From the NCBI RefSeq assembly GCF_015476545.1, contig NZ_JADMKV010000030.1, forward strand, positions 1-50,157: 50,157 nt of DNA, given 5' to 3'. This document shows, one piece after another, positions 26,411-34,432 of the stretch; positions within the stretch are counted from its first letter, which is position 1; each line of letters starts with the position of its first letter. The position numbers were made by a program, and so were the translations under genes. This stretch comes from Methylobacter sp. BlB1. Its GTDB lineage: Bacteria; Pseudomonadota; Gammaproteobacteria; Methylococcales; Methylomonadaceae. Under the pieces are notes generated by a model. The model did not search any database. It was not told where the DNA came from and saw nothing but the letters and a program-made list of their open reading frames with translations.

Positions 26411-27637
26411 TTAGTCGATAGCCTGCGTATGCCAGTGATGCGCTAAATTCACCAGGCCTGGCTCCGGCAAGGAATCTTCAATGTACAGAGTGGCTGCGGC
26501 TTGCACACTGTCATAGATATGTATGGCATCCTCGCAGCCAAGATAGACGTGCACGTAATATTCTCCTTTGCGCAAAGGTAGAGAGGGGAAGTCAATAGTC
26601 GCTTCGCCTCTGCCACGCTTGCCCCGTTCGATCAGCACGTTTTCGGAGCGACTTACCACACTGGTCAAGGTCACCAGTGAGCCGTAATTAAGGTACACGC
26701 CGAGAGTGGGTGCGGGCAGTTGAGGATCGGATTCAAATTGTAAGCGAATGGATAGATCGTTTTCGCCGGCACGGCCTCGCAGCACTCGATCCGTCGTACC
26801 GCCTAGCCTGACTTCTACATGAGTAAAGCGAGCATAGCCTCGTGGTGCCGAGGCCAATTGTGGGCTTTCCATCATCGGCGTAGCAAACTTGACATCCTCG
26901 CCGTCAAGTAAAAAGACACTATAACGCTGCACCACATCCTGCGGCTCACCCATCTGCATGAGCTCGCCTTGATTTAGCCACAACACTCTGTCGCAAAAAG
27001 CTTCCACCTGATACAAGGAATGCGAACAGAATAATATAGTCTTGCCCGCTTTCTTCATAGTACGAATACGGTCGAAGGATTTGCGGGCAAAAGCGCCGTC
27101 GCCAACCGACAAGGCCTCGTCTACGACCAGAATATCGGGGTCGACGCTGGTGGCCACCGCAAAGGCTAGCCGCACGTACATGCCGCTGGAGTAAGTCTTG
27201 ACGGGCTGGTCAATAAAATCGCGGATGCCGGAAAAATCGATGATCTCCTCCAGGCGATCCTGAATTTCCTTTTGCGACAGGCCCAGGATAGTGGCGCTCA
27301 TGAATATATTCTCGCGCCCGGTGAATTCCGGATTGAAACCGGCGCCCAGCTCCAGAAGCGCCGCCACGCGCCCTCTGACTGAAACCTCACCGGTAGTCGG
27401 CGTCAACGTGCCGCAGATCATTTGCAGCAGCGTGGACTTGCCCGAGCCATTACGGCCGATGATGCCCACCACTTCGCCTGGCATCACGTCGAAACTGATG
27501 TCCTGCAGGGCTGAGAATTCCCGAAAATACTGGCGTTTGCCGCGGAACAACAGCTGCTTCAGGCGATCGCTTGGCCGCGCATAGAGCTGATAACGCTTGC
27601 CCAGATTTTTGACGCTAATAGCCGGATCAGAGGACAT
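26411..27637 (-). CDS. wzt: Wzt-type polysaccharide ABC exporter ATPase
   Basis: A 408-residue ATP-binding protein. The nucleotide-binding domain (about 10-245) has Walker A GRNGSGKST, signature YSSGMYVRLAFA and Walker B ILVVDEALSVGD. An ELGAGFNPEFTGREN segment is typical of O-antigen and teichoic-acid exporters. Residues 275-400 form a beta-sandwich (Wzt C-terminal carbohydrate-binding type) that recognises the polymer end. Its permease partner Wzm is not encoded anywhere in this window. ATG 27637 follows AAAGGA; an upstream ATG at 27664 is less likely. It is the first gene of the minus-strand cluster. Confidence 0.9.
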   Translation of the reverse strand: MSSDPAISVKNLGKRYQLYARPSDRLKQLLFRGKRQYFREFSALQDISFDVMPGEVVGIIGRNGSGKSTLLQMICGTLTPTTGEVSVRGRVAALLELGAGFNPEFTGRENIFMSATILGLSQKEIQDRLEEIIDFSGIRDFIDQPVKTYSSGMYVRLAFAVATSVDPDILVVDEALSVGDGAFARKSFDRIRTMKKAGKTILFCSHSLYQVEAFCDRVLWLNQGELMQMGEPQDVVQRYSVFLLDGEDVKFATPMMESPQLASAPRGYARFTHVEVRLGGTTDRVLRGRAGENDLSIRLQFESDPQLPAPTLGVYLNYGSLVTLTSVVSRSENVLIERGKRGRGEATIDFPSLPLRKGEYYVHVYLGCEDAIHIYDSVQAAATLYIEDSLPEPGLVNLAHHWHTQAID

Positions 27638-27923
27638 TGGCCAATCCTTTGCGTTTATTCTCAAATGCAGACGGACTTATCCGGCCAATAACGATAAATA
27701 GGAAACGGGAGGTTGTCGGTCGTACTGCCATCATTCGGATATCATGCCGTTATCGATTTCTTCATCAATTAGCCATGATAATTGAAGACTCATAGGTAGC
27801 TCAACAGCCACTAAATTAGCTGGATTTATATAACGCGGGGAACTCATCAGCCTGCTTTGCCTAAAATGTCGATCCCGAATTATAGCAAAAAAGAATCAAA
27901 AAGCTGGGCAGTAACCCAAACTC

Positions 27924-28802
27924 TTAATGCTCTCTCATCCATTCCGACGCCAGTCTCTGGGCTTCGCTTATTTGTGCGGGTGTCATTTTCTCAGCCACGA
28001 TATCCCGGTTTCTTTGCGCCGGCTCATCACCGTTGGCACCGGCGATATTAAAAAACATATGGGCTTTAACATAATCCTGAGGAACGCCTTCGCCGCTGAA
28101 ATACATATTGCCCAGATTAAACAGCGCATCAACGTTCCCTTGCTCCGCCGCTTTTGTATACCACATGATGGCCTGCGCGTAATCCTGTTGCCTGCCTTGT
28201 CCGTTGGCATACATGGTGCCTAAATTGAATTGCGCACCGCTATTCCCTTGTTCCGCCGCTTTCAGATACCATTCGATGGCCTGAGAGTAATTTTGGGGAG
28301 TGCCCTGCCCGTTGGCATACATGTTGCCCAAATTGAACTGTGCGCCGGCATTGCCTTGCTCGGCCGATTTGACATACCAGTTGTAAGCCTGCGCATAATC
28401 CTGCGGCGTACCTTGTCCATTGGCATACAGGGTGCCCAAATTTAACTGCGCCTCGGCGAGATTTTGTTCCGCCGCTTTGGTATACCACTTCAGTGCTTGA
28501 ACGTAATCCTGATCCGCACCGTGACCTTCGGCGTACAGCAAGCCTAAATTGAACTGTGCGCTGGCGTTATTCTGTTGCGCGGCTTTGATGTACCATTTGA
28601 GCGCTTGAACGAAATCCTGATCGGTGCCCTGCCCATTGTCATACATAATACCGACATTAAACTGCGCGTCGCTGTTCCCTTGCTCTGCCTCTTTCTTGCA
28701 GGCGATAAAATTGGCCCGATCATCCTTGTTTTCGTCATAACATTCCCCCCAGACATTGATGGAGAATAATGCCAAAAGCAATGCTAGCAATGTTTTCTTC
28801 AT
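27924..28802 (-). CDS. Exported Sel1-repeat (TPR-like) protein
   Basis: A 292-residue protein with a signal peptide (KKTLLALLLALFSINVWG) and then about seven 36-residue Sel1 repeats. Each has the pattern A-E-Q-G-N-x-x-A-Q-F-N-L-G-x-M-Y-x-x-G-Q-G-x-x-Q-D-Y-x-Q-A-x-x-W-Y. The repeats are very alike at DNA level, which suggests recent internal duplication. Sel1 arrays are protein-protein scaffolds; a periplasmic one could serve envelope assembly. It lies upstream of the Wzt operon on the same strand, separated by 286 bp. Confidence 0.9.
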   Translation of the reverse strand: MKKTLLALLLALFSINVWGECYDENKDDRANFIACKKEAEQGNSDAQFNVGIMYDNGQGTDQDFVQALKWYIKAAQQNNASAQFNLGLLYAEGHGADQDYVQALKWYTKAAEQNLAEAQLNLGTLYANGQGTPQDYAQAYNWYVKSAEQGNAGAQFNLGNMYANGQGTPQNYSQAIEWYLKAAEQGNSGAQFNLGTMYANGQGRQQDYAQAIMWYTKAAEQGNVDALFNLGNMYFSGEGVPQDYVKAHMFFNIAGANGDEPAQRNRDIVAEKMTPAQISEAQRLASEWMREH

Positions 28803-29147
28803 CGTTTAAACATCATAGTGAGTCTAAGCATCAGTGGATTTCTACCTAAATTGGATTGGCAAAAGCTGTTAATCGTATTTATCAAAATGACGGGCAGATA
28901 TCCGATTAAAGCACCTGCGCCAAATCTCATCATGCTTTATGTCCCACTATTCGTCATCAGTTCTAGGTAAAGAATAAGGTTAGGCAAATATTGTCTAACA
29001 AGCTCCCTGAGCGCATTTTTCAGGGCATGTCTGGAATTTGTGGAGAAATATTTAACCTGAAGCCAAACAAAATCTGATTACCAAGCTTGAATTAGACGAA
29101 AAACCACATTCATTCATTCAAAACTAATCGCATTAATTGTCGGACAT
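28803..29147. other. Gene-free spacer (345 bp)
   Basis: No gene is seen and no clear repeat. It should carry the promoter of the Sel1-repeat gene, whose start lies at its left edge. Confidence 0.35.
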
Positions 29148-29180
29148 AAAAAAAGAGCTGTACAGTACACTGCAAGCCCT
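29148..29180 (-). terminator. Intrinsic terminator of tRNA-Leu
   Basis: Read on the minus strand, a 12-bp stem with one bulged base and two G-T pairs is followed by seven T (the A run at 29148-29154). It starts 12 bases after the tRNA 3' end. Confidence 0.6.
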
Positions 29181-29191
29181 TTATCTGATTA

Positions 29192-29278
29192 TGGTGCCTC
29201 GGGCCGGAGTCGAACCGGCACGGTGTTACCACCGAGGGATTTTAAGTCCCTTGCGTCTACCAATTTCGCCACCGAGGC
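29192..29278 (-). tRNA. tRNA-Leu (anticodon TAA)
   Basis: An 87-base tRNA with encoded CCA. The acceptor stem GCCTCGG pairs with CCGAGGC, followed by discriminator A. The anticodon stem AGGGA/TCCCT carries loop CTTAAAA (anticodon TAA). A long variable arm (CGGTGGTAACACCG) marks class II, and the T arm is GCCGG-TTCGAGT-CCGGC. All stems pair perfectly. Confidence 0.97.
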
Positions 29279-29302
29279 ATCGATAACGATTGTGAAGCGC
29301 GT

Positions 29303-29335
29303 ATTATATAGAAACAAAAAAAATAAACTAGCTCT
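29303..29335 (-). promoter_or_regulatory. Possible sigma-70 promoter of tRNA-Leu
   Basis: On the minus strand, TATAAT (29303-29308) lies 24 bases ahead of the tRNA 5' end, at a fitting distance. It is followed by a GCGCG stretch like a stringent discriminator. The -35 element is poor in this T-rich DNA. Confidence 0.4.
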
Positions 29336-29501
29336 GGATTGAATTTTTTTTATAGAAAGTTCAATTTTTTTAAAATTATGTTGTTGGAGGCGCTGCCGCA
29401 TGACATTTTATGGGAATAGCTACAGCAGAGAACGTATATTGCGCATGCAGACGCATGATTTTTTCTTATGCCAATCGTTAATGCGCGGTATCGGATTACT
29501 T

Positions 29502-30176
29502 ATGAAACTGCTACAAAGCATGTGCGGCGCCGGTAAACTTTCAGCCTGCCTGGCCTTGCTGTTCTCATCCCCTGCGGCGGCGCAAGATTATGAAAAGCTC
29601 ATGGTCGGCGATTTTTCCGCCGGCTCGCTGGCGCAATGGCAAAGCAAGGCATTCAAAGGCCAAACTGAGTACCGGCTGGCTGAAACTGATGGAACGAAAG
29701 CCTTGAAAGCGGTCAGCGACGGCAGCGCTTCGGGGCTGTTCAAAGAGCAGCGCATCGATCTCCGGAAAACACCATTCATGAACTGGCGCTGGCGCATCGA
29801 GAACCGGCTCGGAAACATCAATGAACAGGAAAAATCCGGCGACGATTATGCCGCGCGTGTTTATGTCGTCATCAGCGGCGGTTTGGCGTTCTGGCGAACC
29901 AGAGCCATTAATTATGTCTGGGCAAGTACGTCGCCTAAGGGTAGAATCTGGCCCAATGCGTTTGCCGGCGACCATGCCGTCATGATCGCGCTCAGATCGG
30001 CCGATGATCGAACAGGCGTCTGGCATACCGAAAAACGCAATATCCTTGCCGACCTGAAACAACAGTTCGGCGAAGACATCCAATATATTGATGCCGTTGC
30101 CATCATGACCGATACCGACAATGCTCAGGGCAAAGCAACGGCCTATTACGGCGACATTTATTTCAGCAAAGAATGA
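29502..30176 (+). CDS. DUF3047 domain-containing exported protein
   Basis: A 224-residue protein with a signal peptide (KLLQSMCGAGKLSACLALLF...AAAQ) and one DUF3047 domain: FSAGSLAQWQSKAFKGQTEYRL, MNWRWRIEN, DDYAARVYVVI, AINYVWAS and YIDAVAIMTDTDN. The fold is jelly-roll-like and its role is unknown. The last four bases ATGA serve as both its stop and the start of the ArsS-like gene, a sign of tight coupling. In-frame ATGs at 29400 and 29481 exist; 29502 gives the best leader and has GGA seven bases upstream. Confidence 0.85.
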   Translation: MKLLQSMCGAGKLSACLALLFSSPAAAQDYEKLMVGDFSAGSLAQWQSKAFKGQTEYRLAETDGTKALKAVSDGSASGLFKEQRIDLRKTPFMNWRWRIENRLGNINEQEKSGDDYAARVYVVISGGLAFWRTRAINYVWASTSPKGRIWPNAFAGDHAVMIALRSADDRTGVWHTEKRNILADLKQQFGEDIQYIDAVAIMTDTDNAQGKATAYYGDIYFSKE

Positions 30177-31144
30177 ACACCATGCACAAACCCTTACCGC
30201 ACATGGAACAGACTGACTTTCCTGCCATTACCAGAAACACGCTGGAAATACTGCAGGTTAATCTGGGCTATCGATGCAACCTGAGTTGCACGCATTGCCA
30301 TGTCAACGCCGGGCCCAAGCGCACCGAATCGATGGATAAGGCCACTATAGACCAGGTTCTGAACTTTATTGAAAAAGAAAACATCCGCACGCTCGACCTG
30401 ACCGGCGGCGCGCCGGAGATGAATCCGCATTTCAAATATCTGGTCAAGCAGGTGCGGGCCATGAACGTTACCGTGATCGACCGCTGCAATCTGGTCATCC
30501 TGCAGGAATACGGTTTCGAAGACCTGGCCTTGTTTCTTGCCGACAACCAGGTTGTCATTACGGCTTCGCTGCCTTGCTACCTGCAGAATAATGTCGACAA
30601 ACAACGCGGCAAAGGCACGTTCATGTCCAGCCTGGCGGCGCTGAAAAAACTGAACCGTTTCGGCTACGGCCAACCGGACAGCGGCCTTCAGCTCAATCTG
30701 GTCTATAACCCCCAAGATGCGAGCCTGCCGCCTGAACAGCAGTCGCTGGAACAGGCCTATAAAAAACACCTCAGCGAAGACTACGGCATCGTCTTCAACA
30801 AACTGTTCACCCTGACCAACATGCCCATCCAGCGCTTTGGCACTGCACTCGCCAGAAAAGGCCGGCTTAACAGTTACATGCAGCTGCTCAAGGATAGCTA
30901 CCGCTCAGAAAACCTGGACAGCGTCATGTGCCGCAATACCTTGAGCGTAGACTGGCAAGGCTATGTCTACGATTGCGACTTCAACCAGATGCTGCAACTG
31001 CCGCTAGGCGCAAACCCGGACGGCAAAACCCGCCTGAGCGATTTAAACTGCCGCCCTCTGGCCGGCTCGCCCATTACCGTAGGCCAGCATTGTTACGGCT
31101 GCACAGCCGGGCAAGGCAGCAGCTGCGCCGGCGCGTTGAGCTAA
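30173..31144 (+). CDS. arsS: ArsS-like arsenosugar biosynthesis radical SAM protein
   Basis: A 323-residue radical SAM enzyme with the cluster motif CNLSCTHCH near residue 36 and LDLTGGAPEM as the SAM-binding GGE-type motif. The C-terminal DUF3641 Cys-rich domain shows MCRNTLSVDWQGYVYDCDFNQM and HCYGCTAGQGSSCAGA. This domain pair defines the ArsS family, which acts in arsenosugar synthesis from arsenicals. No arsM methyltransferase is in the window. Two glycosyltransferases of families named for the same pathway lie 7-9 kb away. Confidence 0.9.
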   Translation: MNTMHKPLPHMEQTDFPAITRNTLEILQVNLGYRCNLSCTHCHVNAGPKRTESMDKATIDQVLNFIEKENIRTLDLTGGAPEMNPHFKYLVKQVRAMNVTVIDRCNLVILQEYGFEDLALFLADNQVVITASLPCYLQNNVDKQRGKGTFMSSLAALKKLNRFGYGQPDSGLQLNLVYNPQDASLPPEQQSLEQAYKKHLSEDYGIVFNKLFTLTNMPIQRFGTALARKGRLNSYMQLLKDSYRSENLDSVMCRNTLSVDWQGYVYDCDFNQMLQLPLGANPDGKTRLSDLNCRPLAGSPITVGQHCYGCTAGQGSSCAGALS

Positions 31145-31153
31145 GCCCTTTAG

Positions 31154-31180
31154 TCCAGGGTACGCATTGCGTACCCTGGA
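31154..31180. repeat. Perfect palindrome, GGTACGCA family (copy 1)
   Basis: TCCAGGGTACGCA and TGCGTACCCTGGA form 13-base perfect arms around a single T, ten bases after the arsS stop. A shorter copy with the same core is at 37697-37715. It may act as a terminator-like hairpin, but no T run follows. Confidence 0.7.
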
Positions 31181-31309
31181 CAAACGATAAACACACTATA
31201 ACTGCGCAACATCAGCTTCTTATTGGTTTTTATTGTCTAATGCAGTGCAGAAACAAAATATCGACTTTGCCGGTTGAGCAAAGGCCCCATCCCTATTTAA
31301 GGAGGCAAC

Positions 31310-32008
31310 ATGAGCGACCACGAAGAAGAATTCAAACGGATAATCAGCACGATTGTCTATGATTATAAAACCGTTGCCACCTTGCCCTGCCTTGATCAAT
31401 ACGTAGGCACGGCCATTTATCAAGGTCCCGGACAGGGCTTTAGCTATGAAAACCCGCAAAATGAAAACAATTTCACCCAAAGGCTCGATCTGCCCGAGCA
31501 CCTGAGCCAGTCAACCGGCCCGCGACTCATCATTGTTCTGGAAAGCCCGCACAAGGATGAGTTCAACAAGCTGACCAAAGCCCCTATCGGTCCCGCCAAC
31601 GGCATTACCGGCGAAAACATCCGCGTTTTTCTGGCTTACGCAACCAAGAACCTCAATGTTCAGAACTTTTCCGCACAGCAGCCGTTCGACCTGATTCTGA
31701 TGAATGCTGTCCAGCATCAGTGTTCGCTGGGCAAGCCGCCGCAAAAATACCGCACCGAAGTCTTTATGAAATGCTGGGACAATCCGGTCATCGGCAAGCG
31801 CCATTTCGTCAAACGGCTCCGCGACTGCCTGAAGGAGACCGAGGCTGTCGTGATCAACAGCTGCACTGCCTCGGTCAGAGATCCGGTCGATGAAGCCATC
31901 TCCGATGCCATAAAAGCCTCGAATTATTTCCGCCTGTGCCATCCGTCCAGCCCCTGGTGGTCGAGCGGCAAGTCCTGGCTGCCTAAAAAACGGAAAAAAA
32001 CGTCCTAA
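31310..32008 (+). CDS. Hypothetical protein with weak uracil-DNA-glycosylase-like features
   Basis: A 232-residue soluble protein that I do not assign to a family. A hydrophobic strand ending LIIVLESPHKDEF is followed by a GPANGITGENIRVFLAYA helix, then LILMNAVQ and, near the C-terminus, LCHPSSPWW. The order (strand-turn with P/H, then Asn-containing strand, then HPS-x-P) recalls the active-site motifs of the uracil-DNA glycosylase superfamily, but key residues do not match well. It has an AAGGAGG ribosome-binding site and runs seven bases before the frame of the FtsH gene, so the two are probably co-transcribed. Confidence 0.55.
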   Translation: MSDHEEEFKRIISTIVYDYKTVATLPCLDQYVGTAIYQGPGQGFSYENPQNENNFTQRLDLPEHLSQSTGPRLIIVLESPHKDEFNKLTKAPIGPANGITGENIRVFLAYATKNLNVQNFSAQQPFDLILMNAVQHQCSLGKPPQKYRTEVFMKCWDNPVIGKRHFVKRLRDCLKETEAVVINSCTASVRDPVDEAISDAIKASNYFRLCHPSSPWWSSGKSWLPKKRKKTS

Positions 32009-32053
32009 CCCTGATTGGCAAACTTCCGGCAAAAACCGAGGCTGGAATTAAAT

Positions 32054-34027
32054 ATGCCAATGCGCGTTCAAAAACGTGACATCAAGCGAAATATGCGCCA
32101 TCCAACAAGCAATAATAACGGACCGGACGATATGGCAGACAAAAAGCCCGCAGACAAGATCTCGCGACCGCAAAGCCAGCCGCAACAGCCGGCCGGATGG
32201 CACTTTCTTTTGTGGCTCTTGGTAGTGCTGGTGTTTTCGTGGTATTGGGCCGGCCTCGGGCAAATCCAGCACTCATCAACGCTCTCTTATACGGACTTTA
32301 AAAGCAAGGTGCGCGCCGATGAAGTCGCGCAGGTGACATTGGAGGGCGATCAGGTCTATGGCATCTTACGCCAAAGCGGCACCGAGAGCGCGCCCAACAA
32401 ACAACAGGCGCCTAACCGCTTCACAACTACGCTGCCGCCGATAGACGATCCGGAGCTCATCCCCTTGCTTGAAAAACACGGCGTGGAAATGATCGCCAAG
32501 TCCGAACAGGCTAATTGGTGGGGACGGGCCTTGATCGGCCTGCTTCCCTGGCTGTTGATCTTCGGCGTGTTCTGGTATTCCAGCCGCAGGATGCAGGAAC
32601 GTATGGGTGCGGAAAATGGCATTTTCGGCTTCGGCAAATCCAAGGCCAAGCGCTTTCAGCAAGGGGAATCCCATGTAACGTTCGACGATGTCGCCGGCCT
32701 GGAGAACGCCAAGCGCGATTTGCAGGAAATCACCAGCTACCTCAAGAATCCGGAGCGCTACCGGAAGCTGGGCGCCAATATCCCCCGCGGCATTCTGCTC
32801 ATGGGGCCGCCGGGCACAGGCAAGACCCTGCTGGCCAAAGCGGTGGCCGGCGAGGCCGAGGCGTCGTTCTTCAGCATCAGCGGCTCCGAATTTATCGAAA
32901 TGTTCGTCGGCGTCGGCGCTTCCCGCGTGCGTGACATGTTCGAGAGCGCCAAAAAGGAAGCCCCGTCCATCATCTTTATCGATGAGATCGACTCGGTAGG
33001 CCGGGCGCGCGGCACCGGACTCGGCGGGGGACATGACGAACGGGAACAGACTCTGAACCAGATACTGGGCGAAATGGACGGCTTCGAGGCCCATGAAACG
33101 GTGGTCGTGCTGGCCGCCACGAACCGCCCCGATGTGCTCGACCCCGCGCTGCTTCGGCCCGGCCGCTTCGACCGCAAAATTACCCTGGATCTGCCGGACA
33201 AAAAGGCGCGCGTCCAGATTATGAAAATTCACACCAAAGCCGTGCCATTAGCAAAAAACGTGGATCTGACCCGGCTGGCGGCGCTCACGGCAGGGTTCTC
33301 CGGCGCGGATCTCGAAAACATGACTAACGAAGCCGCCTTAATGACCGGGCGTGAAGACAAGGAACAGGTCGATATGGCAACGCTACTGAATGCGCGGGAC
33401 AAGGTCGTACTCGGCGGCATACGCGAAATGGTCATCGAAGACAAAGAGAAAAAACTGATCGCCTATCACGAGGCGGGGCATGCGGTGACAGCCTGCCTGC
33501 TGCCCAACACCGATCCCCTAGACAAAGTGACCATCATCCCGCGCGGGCAAGCCTTAGGCGCGACCGAACAGATTCCCGGCGAGGAACGGCACAATCTGTC
33601 GGAAAGTTACCTGCGCGACCGCATCGGCGTGATGCTGGGCGGCCGGGTTTCCGAAAAGCTGATTTTCGGCGAATTCAGCTCCGGCGCCGAGGAAGACCTC
33701 AAGCAGGCTACCCGACTGGCCCGTCACATGGTGTCGCATTGGGGCATGAGCGAGAAGATCGGCCCGGTCGCATTCCGCCGGGGCGAGGAACATATTTTTC
33801 TGGGCCGGGAAATGACCCAGCAGAAGGATTTCAGCGAACATACCGCGCAGATCATCGATGATGAGATCCATGCGCTGATCAGCGACATTGAAGAAAAGGT
33901 GTCAGAGTTGCTGAAAACGCATCGCCCACAACTGGAGGCACTGGCCGGGGCTCTGCTGGAGAAAGAAACCCTGGAGGCCGCCGAGATTCAGGCCATCATT
34001 GAAGCAAAGACCCAAGCGATTCAATAA
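32054..34027 (+). CDS. ftsH: FtsH-type ATP-dependent zinc metalloprotease
   Basis: A 657-residue membrane AAA+ protease. Two transmembrane helices ([17 protein letters not shown] and [17 protein letters not shown]) flank a periplasmic domain. The AAA domain has Walker A GPPGTGKT, Walker B IIFIDEID, the second region of homology [20 protein letters not shown] and pore residues FVGVG. The zinc motif is HEAGH. It degrades damaged membrane and some soluble proteins. Its separation from rlmE/folP and its extended polar N-terminus (40-50 residues before the first helix) suggest an accessory copy. The start is uncertain among 32054, 32093 and 32132. Confidence 0.93.
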   Translation: MPMRVQKRDIKRNMRHPTSNNNGPDDMADKKPADKISRPQSQPQQPAGWHFLLWLLVVLVFSWYWAGLGQIQHSSTLSYTDFKSKVRADEVAQVTLEGDQVYGILRQSGTESAPNKQQAPNRFTTTLPPIDDPELIPLLEKHGVEMIAKSEQANWWGRALIGLLPWLLIFGVFWYSSRRMQERMGAENGIFGFGKSKAKRFQQGESHVTFDDVAGLENAKRDLQEITSYLKNPERYRKLGANIPRGILLMGPPGTGKTLLAKAVAGEAEASFFSISGSEFIEMFVGVGASRVRDMFESAKKEAPSIIFIDEIDSVGRARGTGLGGGHDEREQTLNQILGEMDGFEAHETVVVLAATNRPDVLDPALLRPGRFDRKITLDLPDKKARVQIMKIHTKAVPLAKNVDLTRLAALTAGFSGADLENMTNEAALMTGREDKEQVDMATLLNARDKVVLGGIREMVIEDKEKKLIAYHEAGHAVTACLLPNTDPLDKVTIIPRGQALGATEQIPGEERHNLSESYLRDRIGVMLGGRVSEKLIFGEFSSGAEEDLKQATRLARHMVSHWGMSEKIGPVAFRRGEEHIFLGREMTQQKDFSEHTAQIIDDEIHALISDIEEKVSELLKTHRPQLEALAGALLEKETLEAAEIQAIIEAKTQAIQ

Positions 34028-34432
34028 AGACGGGCAACCGCGGCGGGAGCGATGCCCACATCGCGACTTGCCGGGCGATTTTAAATCGCGATGTAGGCAT
34101 CGCTTCCACGGGACGGCAATTGGGGCCAGAAAGAGCCTTAACCTGAAGAAATATCGGAAGTTATTTTTTAGCGAATCCTTAATTTGCAACTAAAAGCCCT
34201 GATGTTATTGAGTCCCCGTTTCTAAGCAACATCAAGCTGTTCCCCTGCTTCATGCGATACCTAGATGCCGGCAGCCATTCTTCATCCATAAAACAAGCAC
34301 CCGCTCCTCGATCAATTATGCTTAAATCCACCAGCCCAAATAAAAACAGACTTGCATAACCCCCCTCGCCTTCCCTATAGTGCACAGCTTTTCCGTATTA
34401 TTCTTCCGCCCGCAGTCAATGGGCCATGATTC
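34028..34432. other. Intergenic region (405 bp) after ftsH
   Basis: It holds one palindromic repeat (34045-34109, listed separately). The remainder has no clear gene or strong promoter signal and should carry the promoter of the SNF2 helicase gene. Confidence 0.4.
34045..34109. repeat. GGGAGCGATGCC palindromic repeat (copy 1)
   Basis: Arms GGGAGCGATGCCCACATCGCGA and TCGCGATGTAGGCATCGCTTCC pair with few mismatches around a short centre containing CCGGGC. The second, better conserved copy is at 37746-37811. It is an intergenic REP-like or MITE-like element just after the ftsH stop. Confidence 0.8.

Noticed and set aside
27950-28720. Tandem ~108-bp DNA repeats considered as a mobile or CRISPR element
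   Set aside because: They are the in-frame Sel1 repeats of one exported protein.
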